From the NCBI GenBank assembly GCA_937888775.1, contig CALAQT010000474.1, positions 1 through 30,032 of the forward strand: 30,032 nt of DNA, in the 5' to 3' direction. Source of the DNA: an uncultured Actinomycetes bacterium (GTDB lineage: Bacteria > Actinomycetota > Thermoleophilia > Solirubrobacterales > Solirubrobacteraceae). Numbering within the stretch: the stretch's first letter is position 1; every line of letters begins with the position of its first letter. Both the position numbers and the translations under genes were made by a program. The notes beneath the pieces are model-generated. The model did not search any database. It saw only the letters and a program-made list of their open reading frames with translations, and was not told the DNA's origin. Of the stretch, positions 8,686-14,797 are shown piece after piece.

Positions 8686-8779
8686 GGTCGGCGAATGGTG
8701 TGCTCATGTGTGGAGCTTCGCACGTGTGGGGCTGGATGACTTGTGGGGGATCGACAGTGGGAGCGTTCCGAACTGTTGA
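7580..8779 (+). CDS. IS3/IS481-like transposase, integrase core
   Basis: A 399-residue transposase. The N-terminal part has a membrane-like leader (LLYVLLGGVMALVLLC), then ELEIVVLRHEIAVLRREV and a helix-turn-helix region ending in RWGYRRITGEL. The integrase core follows with D178 (IIACDFF), D241/D243 (IRDNDGKF) and E276 (NATCERF), a DDE spacing of about 35. HYNAHRPHRALG and GGLIHEY close the usual protein near residue 345-355. GTG 7580 is preceded by GAGGGGAGG at a good distance. The frame then lacks a stop inside the element and runs about 30 codons past the right inverted repeat into flanking DNA, ending at 8779. The extra tail is probably not part of the ancestral protein. Activity is not excluded, since the core is complete. 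Confidence 0.88.
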   Translation: MLASLLYVLLGGVMALVLLCFRSSEFKELEIVVLRHEIAVLRREVSRPALRPADRAFLAAASRLLPRSRREVFFVTPDTLLAWHRRLVARRWSYPGRRPGRPRVSREVRELILRLARENPRWGYRRITGELIGLGIQVSPTSVRNVLRSAGIGPAGRRGGMSWSGFIRGQAQSIIACDFFTVDTITLRRIYVLFFIELSTRRVHLTGMTEKPDGACTAQQARNFVFSVSERPERLELLIRDNDGKFTQGFDTVFNTEGIRVIRTPLRAPKANATCERFVGTIRRECLDWLIIANRRHLQHVLREFVEHYNAHRPHRALGLAPPEPRHPPPTTASPSATAIRRHDRLGGLIHEYTVAAQGHTRSTKCTPQVGEWCAHVWSFARVGLDDLWGIDSGSVPNC

Positions 8780-8877
8780 AGGTCGACGGGAGATCCAGTG
8801 TGCCGGAGCGTAGGTTTGCGGCGAGGCGCATGGCGACGACAGCATGCGGTTCGCTCACCAGCATGAGCCACCCTCCC

Positions 8878-10242
8878 CTACACCGGTCGCTCGCCGTTCG
8901 AAGCCAGACCGCTAAGCGCCTGCCGTAGTAGATGCTCGAGTGCGGCGGCGATGAGGCGGCCGGTGAGCGGGATGCGCGGGCGGAAGCGCACGGCCCAGCG
9001 GATGCGCGAGCCCTCACCTTCGGGGATGACGTGGACCTCCCCGTGGTGGTTTGAGAGCGGCGCGCCGCCCGTTAGCTCGTAGGCATAGCGGTTCGGGGGA
9101 TCCCATTCGACGATCTTCTCGGTGACCCAGCTGCCCATGATCTTTACTCGTCGTCGTGTGCCGACGCCCGGAGATCCGGGCTCCTCAACCCGCACCTGCA
9201 GGCCGGACCACGACTTCATGCCGGCGATGTCCGAGACGCGCGCCCAGACGTCGGCCGGCGCCGCATCGCTTAGCTGCTCGGCGACCGCATAGGGCGTGCT
9301 CGGAGCGAACCCGGTGAGCCGATCAGCCCAGGTCCTCGCGCACAGCATCTCGACGTCAAAGCCGTCCGGGTCGTCGACGTACATGACGCGAGCGAGCCCG
9401 GCCTCGACCGGCCTTGCGTGCGGGGTCCAGCCCTCCGCCCGCACGCTGGCGAAACAGCGGTCGAACTCGCCGCTGTCGCGGAAGCCGACTGCGACGTTCA
9501 TGCATCCGAAGTCCGAGAGGCGATGGCCGTCGGGCCACGGGCGCCCGCGGGGGCTCGCGTACTCGACGACCTCGAGCGCCACGCCACCGCCGCGCAGAAC
9601 CGCAGCGTTCCGCTCGGCCCCGTCGAGTCCCCAGAGGTGCTCGTGCTCGGGCCCGTGGAGGCGCAGGTCCTCGCGCACCAGGCCGAAGCCGCGCTCGGCG
9701 CGCGCGCAGAATGCTTCGAGGTTCGGAACGGAGACGGTGACGACCCGCACAGTCGCGTCGAGGTCGGGGCGCTCCAGCGGTGGCGCGATCTCCGCGAGCG
9801 GGTCGCGCTCATGGAGCTCGACGAGATTGCCGTCGGGGTCGGGCATGCAGACGCGGCGCTCGCCGACCGGACCGATTGGCTCCGTGTAGGGGAGCGAGCC
9901 AAGCGCCGCGAGGCGCGCGAGCGCCGCGTCGAAGTCGCGCACGTGCACGCCAACCGTCGAGTAGCCCCAGTCAGCCGGCGTCCAGTCGAGTCGTCGTGGG
10001 CGCGAGGACGGCTTGAGGTACTGGAAGATCTCCACCTGGAAGAATCCCTGCCCGTCGAGCGCCCAGAACGCATGAAACAGTGGGCCGGGGACCGCCTGCA
10101 CGCGTTCGGCGAGCTTCCCGAAGAAGACGGTGCGCCCGGCCGGCAGCATCCCGAGACCCGCCGTGTACCAGCGCGCGGTCAGCTTGCCGTTCCGGGCGAC
10201 GATGCAGACCTGGTTGACCGGCGTGGATGGCGCGGTACTCAT
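8878..10242 (-). CDS. Two VOC (glyoxalase-fold) domains fused to an SRPBCC domain
   Basis: A 454-residue protein in three parts. VOC domain one (about 8-150) ends in VCMPDPDGNLVELHE; VOC domain two (about 165-305) ends in VMYVDDPDGFDVEMLC. Both are typical ends of vicinal-oxygen-chelate modules with the metal-ligand glutamate. Residues about 315-450 form an SRPBCC (polyketide cyclase/START-like) domain: SDAAPADVWARVSDIAGMKSW, then VTEKIVEWDPPNRYAYELTGG and RWAVRFRPRIPLTGRLI. VOC pairs act in dioxygenases, lyases and isomerases, and SRPBCC domains bind hydrophobic ligands; I cannot name the substrate. ATG 10242 overlaps the stop codon of the SDR gene by four bases (ATGA), so the pair is translationally coupled and likely acts on the same small hydrophobic molecule. 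Confidence 0.85.
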   Translation of the reverse strand: MSTAPSTPVNQVCIVARNGKLTARWYTAGLGMLPAGRTVFFGKLAERVQAVPGPLFHAFWALDGQGFFQVEIFQYLKPSSRPRRLDWTPADWGYSTVGVHVRDFDAALARLAALGSLPYTEPIGPVGERRVCMPDPDGNLVELHERDPLAEIAPPLERPDLDATVRVVTVSVPNLEAFCARAERGFGLVREDLRLHGPEHEHLWGLDGAERNAAVLRGGGVALEVVEYASPRGRPWPDGHRLSDFGCMNVAVGFRDSGEFDRCFASVRAEGWTPHARPVEAGLARVMYVDDPDGFDVEMLCARTWADRLTGFAPSTPYAVAEQLSDAAPADVWARVSDIAGMKSWSGLQVRVEEPGSPGVGTRRRVKIMGSWVTEKIVEWDPPNRYAYELTGGAPLSNHHGEVHVIPEGEGSRIRWAVRFRPRIPLTGRLIAAALEHLLRQALSGLASNGERPV

Positions 10243-11066
10243 GCAAGGCCTCGCTCGCGGCGAATGCGCTCGATCTGGCCCAGCCCCTTGCGCTTGAGCG
10301 GTCCGTAGAGGAGCAGCAGGACAGAGGGTGCGGCGCTAGCGAGCTTGGAGAGCAGGCCGCGGCCGAAGGGCAGGTCGATCTCGAGCGGCCGGTCACGCAT
10401 GGCGCGGAAGATCGCCTCGCTCACCTCATCGGCCCTCAACGCCCGCGAGCCGGAGAAGACCAGCGCGGCGGCCTCAGGATCCGCTTCGACGATGTGCTGG
10501 TCAAAGAGCGGGGTGTCCACGAGGTCGGGGCAGATCACCGTTACGTACACCCCGTGCTGGCGGAGCTCGACTGCTGCTCCGAGAGACACCGCTCGCAGGC
10601 CGAACTTCGTCGCCGAGTAGAGCGTCGTGCCAGGTGTCGGTGACACACCGGCGAGCGAGGCCACGTTGATGATGTGCCCCGAGCCACGGTCGGCCATGTG
10701 CCCGGCGACGATCCGCATGCCGTAGAGAGCGCCCTTGAGGTTGATGTCGACGAGCGCGTCGATGTTTCCGAGCGGCTGGTCGATGAACATGGCCACCCGA
10801 TCGATGCCCGCGATGTTGAACAGGTAGTCGACGGCGCCGAAACGCGCGATCGTCTCATCGACCACGCGCTGCCATCTGTCCGCCGAGCGGACGTCGAACG
10901 CCTCGAGCACGAGGTTCTTGCCCGCCGGGAAAGCCTCGGCAAGTGCCTCGTTGTTGACGTCCGCCAGCACGAGCCGCATCTGTGGACGGCGGCGCCGCAG
11001 TTCGGTGGCGAAATGCCGGCCGATACCGCTCGCGGCGCCGGTGATGATGGCGACCTGGTCGTTCAT
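10239..11066 (-). CDS. Short-chain dehydrogenase/reductase (SDR)
   Basis: A classical SDR of 275 residues from ATG 11066: VAIITGAASGIG (nucleotide-binding TGxxxGxG), NIAG in place of the usual NNAG, the catalytic Ser in INVASLAG, and YSATK for the Tyr/Lys pair. The tail (LLLLYGPLKRKG) is longer and more hydrophobic than usual, which may indicate membrane association. I chose 11066 because MNDQVAIITG is the normal SDR beginning and GGGAGG lies ten bases upstream; the frame stays open to 11198 but that stretch overlaps the remnant of another gene. It is a predicted NAD(P)(H)-dependent alcohol/ketone oxidoreductase, co-transcribed with the VOC-SRPBCC gene. Confidence 0.9.
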   Translation of the reverse strand: MNDQVAIITGAASGIGRHFATELRRRRPQMRLVLADVNNEALAEAFPAGKNLVLEAFDVRSADRWQRVVDETIARFGAVDYLFNIAGIDRVAMFIDQPLGNIDALVDINLKGALYGMRIVAGHMADRGSGHIINVASLAGVSPTPGTTLYSATKFGLRAVSLGAAVELRQHGVYVTVICPDLVDTPLFDQHIVEADPEAAALVFSGSRALRADEVSEAIFRAMRDRPLEIDLPFGRGLLSKLASAAPSVLLLLYGPLKRKGLGQIERIRRERGLA

Positions 11067-11086
11067 GCTCGGTCTGCCTCCCTGGT

Positions 11087-11284
11087 TCACGCGCGCGTCA
11101 CGATCCGTTCGAAGCTGCGTGCCAATGGCTGGACCAGTCGTGGCGAGATGCGGCGCAGCAGATACGGCAGCGTGACAACGAGTGGCGCGAACTCGCACTG
11201 CGTCGCCTCAAGATGCGTCAAAGGACCCACTCGCCGATCGTAGTCAAAGCCTTCACGGGTGGGGCGGCGCTTCCGCTTCGCGCG
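11087..11284 (-). pseudogene. C-terminal remnant of an operon gene upstream of the SDR
   Basis: The minus strand reads REGFDYDRRVGPLTHLEATQ, CEFAPLVVTLPYLLRRISP, RLVQPLARSFERIVTRA and stops at 11087, only 20 bp before the SDR start. The composition is protein-like, and the spacing is that of an operon neighbour. The same frame has a TAG at 11285-11287, and no start codon with a ribosome site precedes the conserved-looking part. The rest of the gene appears to have been removed where the MITE-like element and repeat copy 4 now begin. I do not recognise the family. Confidence 0.5.
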
Positions 11285-11331
11285 CTAAGCGAGCGCCCAC
11301 GAGGCGCGTCCGTCCACGCCTGCTCGGGACG

Positions 11332-11513
11332 GTGGCTGTTGCACAAAGCCGTCGGCGAAGACCTGGGCCACGCTCGCTGTGACGGTCGCTGCGGGGCCCC
11401 GCAGCGCCGAGGCCGAGCACGGCGCGCCGCGGGCGCGCCAGGACTTGCGGCTTTTTCGACCCCACCCTTAGAAAGGCTTCAGTGAGCCCGCCGGGGGTTT
11501 GTGCAACAGCCAC
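11332..11513. mobile_element. MITE-like element, 182 bp, non-coding
   Basis: Perfect 16-bp terminal inverted repeats, GTGGCTGTTGCACAAA at 11332-11347 and its reverse complement at 11498-11513. Both ends are flanked by GACG (11328-11331 and 11514-11517), a candidate 4-bp target duplication. Inside are an 18-bp perfect palindrome (11388-11405, centre GGGGCCCC) and a GGCGCGCC pair (11421-11428 and 11432-11439), so either strand can fold strongly. There is no transposase; it would have to be moved by a related element elsewhere. The ends recall the GGCTGTTGCA-type termini of some IS families, but I cannot assign one. Confidence 0.75.
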
Positions 11514-11778
11514 GACGAAAAGCAGCAGTCTCGCCGACGTTCCGAGTGCTCTCGCGATCTGCGCAAAGCGAGAGTGAGGCGCACCTGCAGTCGCGCCCAC
11601 GGACGAGCTGAAGCGGCTTCCGGACCTTCCCGTCGAAGAAAGGCCTGGCCCGACAGTCGAGATCGTCATCCCGCGTCGCGGATCATGTCCGCAGCCCGCC
11701 GACGGGCTTGCCGGGCGACCGGCTCCATGAGATGCTCAAGGAGGCCATCGTGGTTCCGTCTTTGTACCCGCATCCGCA
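11514..11778 (-). repeat. Dispersed repeat, copy 4 (full 265 bp form)
   Basis: Collinear with copy 2 over 265 bp. It starts gacgaaaagcag, as copy 2 does, directly at the end of the MITE-like element. The conserved hairpin arms are CTCTCGC (11549-11555) and GCGAGAG (11568-11574). The minus-strand tail peptide (MRVQRRNHDG...MIRDAG) is intact. The out-of-frame continuation of the damaged hicA gene reads into this copy from the right. Confidence 0.85.
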
Positions 11779-11922
11779 CGGGAACGGACAGGTCGCGATC
11801 GGCGCCTTCGAGGACATGACTGACGGCCATCTTGATTACCCCGTTGCCCAGATGACTCCTCCGTGAGTGCTGCGGTCGCAACGTGTCTCACAACATCGGA
11901 GCAACCGGGTCTAAGGGGGCCG

Positions 11923-12113
11923 TCAGCGCCGGTTCGGCGATGCCGGAACGCCGAGCTGCTCGCATTGGCCCGGGTCAAGCCCGGCCCGATCTCCTTGTGG
12001 CGCGGGACGGCCGAGACCTCATCTTTCGGACCCCGCCACTTCGCGTGCTTAGAGCCGCCGACCTCGTGGCAGCCGTGCTCGCGGAGGTGACGTTCGAGCT
12101 CGCGGCGCTTCAC
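11923..12113 (-). pseudogene. hicA: HicA-family mRNA interferase toxin, frameshifted
   Basis: The minus strand from ATG 12113 reads MKRRELERHLREHGCHEVGG, then SKHAKWRGP and AVPRHKEIGPGLTRA. This is the HicA double-stranded-RNA-binding-like fold with its active-site His in GGSKH and the conserved PRHKEI. After LTRA the frame breaks at about 11964-11967: in the next frame the normal end appears, CEQLGVPASPNRR and a TGA at 11923, giving a usual 63-residue HicA if one base were added. As it stands, translation continues in the wrong frame for some 75 codons into repeat copy 4. The start overlaps the hicB stop by four bases. HicA cleaves mRNA; losing the last helix probably inactivates it, but a recent or sequencing-level indel is possible. 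Confidence 0.75.
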
Positions 12114-12340
12114 GCCGCAGCAACGAACCGCAGATGCTCGAGATCCTCGCCGGAGGGTCGCCCGGAAAGCTCGTCGTCCGGCGCGAGCACCGTACGCAGC
12201 GCGTCGAGCACGTTTTCCCTCGCCTGCTCGCGCGTTCGGCCCTGGCTGAGTGCCCCGGGAACCTCCAGCACGCGGGCGACGATCCAGCCGTCCGCATCGG
12301 GTCCGTCAAAGGCGATCGTGAAGTCGATGGTGGACGCCAC
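12110..12340 (-). CDS. hicB: HicB-family antitoxin
   Basis: From GTG 12340: VASTIDFTIAFDGPDADGWI, then VARVLEVPGALSQGRTREQA, and ENVLDALRTVLAPDD. This is the partial RNase-H-like fold of HicB antitoxins, of normal size (76 residues) and without a separate DNA-binding domain. The frame is open further upstream to about 12570, but that part (RPEHERLSDVLRETEGQIFR) resembles no HicB and I exclude it. It precedes hicA with a 4-bp ATGA overlap, the order of antitoxin-first hicBA loci. HicB binds HicA and usually represses its own promoter. Here it looks intact while its toxin does not. Confidence 0.8.
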   Translation of the reverse strand: MASTIDFTIAFDGPDADGWIVARVLEVPGALSQGRTREQARENVLDALRTVLAPDDELSGRPSGEDLEHLRFVAAA

Positions 12341-12689
12341 AGGCACACAGTAGCGCCCGTGCCAACTCGCGGTCAAACGTCGGCACCGCTGGGCCGGTTG
12401 ATCGCGCGGCAGGTTGTCCTCCGTCGCAGCGACGCGCTGCAGATGAGCTGCAAACTCCTCATCGCGGAAGATCTGGCCCTCGGTCTCGCGGAGCACATCG
12501 GAGAGCCGCTCGTGCTCCGGCCGCAGCACAAGCGAGCCGTCTCGTCTGCGCTCGCTGGCGCCGTGTGGTGCAGCCGGCCCAACCAGCTCGTCCCGGTCTC
12601 GCGGTGGTCAGGACCGTCGCGGCCGGCGAGCCTTAGGCCTCTGGGTACCTGGAGCAGGAATGGCTGCGTGATGCCATAATCGCCCGGTG
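12341..12689. other. Region upstream of hicBA
   Basis: About 350 bp. The minus-strand frame continuous with hicB is open over most of it and includes an Arg/Glu-rich helical-looking segment (12350-12570), possibly the remnant of another small protein. I could not recognise it. The hicBA promoter should be here, but no clear -35/-10 pair stands out. Confidence 0.35.
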
Positions 12690-14006
12690 TCAGGGTGCAT
12701 TCAGAGCCTGCTCGCGCTGGTATCGGCGCCAGGTGCGTCGCGCACGCGCAACGCCTGCCACGAGGAGGGTGAGCGGCACGAGTACCGCGGCCAGGATCAG
12801 GATCGCAATGACGACGACGAGCAGGACCTGGCCTGCGTCGTGAAGGCCTTTGTGGAGGGTGAGTCCTTCACTACCGGCGCGTGTGTCGCCGAGGATGCTC
12901 ACTTCGACTTCGGACGTGCTCGCACGCGCCGTGATCGAGTTCACGGAGGATTGTGCTCGCGCAATCGCCGCGCGGGACGCCGCCAGGTGAGCGTGCAGGC
13001 TGTCGATCTGTGCTTCGGTGCTCGCTGCTGCGAGTGCACGCAGCAGCGCTCGCTGTTCAGCTTCGGCGTCGCTCAACTGCTGGTGCGCGGCGTTGTACGC
13101 ACCGGTGATGTCCTGCAGGGACTGGTTCTCCGCGCGAACCGGAGCCAGACGCCCGATTGCTGCCAGCGCGGCGGCGAGTCGCGCGCTGGGCAGCCTGAGC
13201 GCAAGCGTGGCTTCGCTCGCTCCCTGCTGCTGAACCTGCACGTTGGACGACTGCACGTAGCCGCCGTCGCGCACCGTGAGCTGCGCAACCTGGTCTGATG
13301 TGGCCTGCAGGTTCTGGGGGGTGCCGCCCAGCGTGATGGACGCCGCGAGCTGCTGCACACGCCCGGGCGCCGAGGACGCGCCAGTAGCGCTCGGGGCGGC
13401 GATCGACGGTGATGCCTGCGCCTGTGCCGACGCAGCCGAGCCTCCCGACGTTGCCGAAGGTGCCGGCGTGGAAGAGGGGGACGACGATGCTGCGCCTTTT
13501 GAAGCACGGGCGCTACCGTTGAGGGCAGCGGCTGGCGTTCTCTGCATGGGAGCCCGGGACTCGATAACAGGCGCGGATCCGTGCGATCCCGAGATGAGCA
13601 GTGCCGCGACGAGCGCAACGGCCGCGGCTGCCCCAACAGCCGAGCGCCGATGAGATGCGAGTGACCACGAACCGCGCCGATGGCGCGCAAACGCGCCCGG
13701 TCGCGAACCCGACGTGTCGCCCGCCGAGATCCGTCGAGGTGACCCGGCCGAGTCCTGACCCCGCATCCGCGTCTCAGCATCCTCGGCGCTACCTTCGAGT
13801 GCACCACGGCGCTCGAGCTCCTGCGCGAGGCGCACTTCAAACGCGGGAGTCATGCCGGGAGCGAGCGCACGCACGTCATCGCGCAGCTCTCGCCAAGCAT
13901 GCGCGTCCGGGCGTTGCGACTCACCGCGAAGCGCAGCCTCCAGCTCCGCGGTCCAAGCCTCTTGGCCGGGCAACGGCTCATCGGATGGGAACGGAATGAT
14001 CCTCAT
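12690..14006 (-). CDS. DUF4349 membrane protein, probable anti-sigma partner
   Basis: A 438-residue protein. The cytosolic N-terminus (about 1-122) begins MRIIPFPSDEPLPGQEAW and resembles the sigma-binding N-terminal segment seen in such partners. A helix lies at about 123-143, then a Ser/Ala/Pro-rich linker to about 212. The extracytoplasmic DUF4349 domain spans about 215-390 (ITLGGTPQNLQATSDQV...VRDGGYVQSS, coiled-coil part ...DAEAEQRALLRAL..., ITARASTSEVEVSI). A final helix (about 398-425) is followed by an Arg-rich tail. It begins four bases inside the end of the ECF sigma gene (ATGA), so the two are coupled. By context it should hold the sigma factor at the membrane and respond to an envelope signal. 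There is no zinc-binding HxxxCxxC motif, so the N-terminus would be an atypical anti-sigma domain. Confidence 0.85.
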   Translation of the reverse strand: MRIIPFPSDEPLPGQEAWTAELEAALRGESQRPDAHAWRELRDDVRALAPGMTPAFEVRLAQELERRGALEGSAEDAETRMRGQDSAGSPRRISAGDTSGSRPGAFARHRRGSWSLASHRRSAVGAAAAVALVAALLISGSHGSAPVIESRAPMQRTPAAALNGSARASKGAASSSPSSTPAPSATSGGSAASAQAQASPSIAAPSATGASSAPGRVQQLAASITLGGTPQNLQATSDQVAQLTVRDGGYVQSSNVQVQQQGASEATLALRLPSARLAAALAAIGRLAPVRAENQSLQDITGAYNAAHQQLSDAEAEQRALLRALAAASTEAQIDSLHAHLAASRAAIARAQSSVNSITARASTSEVEVSILGDTRAGSEGLTLHKGLHDAGQVLLVVVIAILILAAVLVPLTLLVAGVARARRTWRRYQREQALNAP

Positions 14007-14581
14007 GCGATCTCCTCGCGGCCGGCTTCGGCACAGTGCTCGCGCAGCCGCGTGAGCGCACGGTGAAGCCGCGTGCCGGCGTTGGACTCGCTGATGCCCA
14101 GGGCACGTGCAAGCTCGCTGTTAGAGAGCTGACCGTGAAACTTCAGCAGCACGAGCTCACGCTCGCGAAGCGGCAACGATGCAAGCGCATCAAGCACCGT
14201 TGCGCGACGCTCCACATCCTCGAGCGCGTCACGAGAGGCCCGATCGTCTACAAGATCATCCCCTAGGTCGTAGCTGCTCCTGCGCCTTCTTTGACGCAGC
14301 TCATCCAAAGCGGCATTGCGAGCAATCGAGAACAACCAGGCGCGCGGGGTCCCGCGCCGCCGATCGAGGCGCAAACGCGAACGGTAGAGCCGCTCGAACG
14401 CGAGCGCCGTGAGATCCTCAGCCGCTGAGCGATCGCGCAGAAGAGAGATCAGATACCCATGCACATCGGTAGCGCACTCTCTGAAGAGGGCATCAAACGC
14501 GGCAGAGTCGAGGACACCCTGGCGAGATGTCGTGCCAGTCCGCGACGATGGCTGCTCGGAAGAGGACACGGGAGTGCTCAT
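14003..14581 (-). CDS. ECF-family RNA polymerase sigma factor
   Basis: About 192 residues from ATG 14581 (a GTG lies one codon earlier). Sigma region 2 is at about 28-95: AFDALFRECATDVHGYLISLLRDRSAAEDLTALAF then RAWLFSIARNAALDELR. Sigma region 4 is at about 125-180: LDALASLPLRERELVLLKF, GQLSNSELARALGISESN, AGTRLHRALTRLRE. There is no region 3 and no C-terminal extension, as expected for an ECF factor. It overlaps its DUF4349 partner and is divergent from the diguanylate cyclase, with about 215 bp between the two starts, where an autoregulated promoter would be expected. I could not fix the promoter sequence. Confidence 0.92.
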   Translation of the reverse strand: MSTPVSSSEQPSSRTGTTSRQGVLDSAAFDALFRECATDVHGYLISLLRDRSAAEDLTALAFERLYRSRLRLDRRRGTPRAWLFSIARNAALDELRQRRRRSSYDLGDDLVDDRASRDALEDVERRATVLDALASLPLRERELVLLKFHGQLSNSELARALGISESNAGTRLHRALTRLREHCAEAGREEIA

Positions 14582-14797
14582 CACCCTAACTACGACGGTG
14601 ACGGCAATCCATCACAAACCATCCTTGCTGCCCACCACCTCGGCGCGAGTGCTTTCCGGGCCGAGCGATCGTCCGAGCATCGGCTGCGCTCACGAGCGCA
14701 ACGGACGAGACCCGAGCGCGCTGGCCGAGGGAACATGAGCGTGCACAAGTCCGGGGCGATATAGGGCGAGGGCTGGGAGTGTTGCTCAAGGCGGGCG

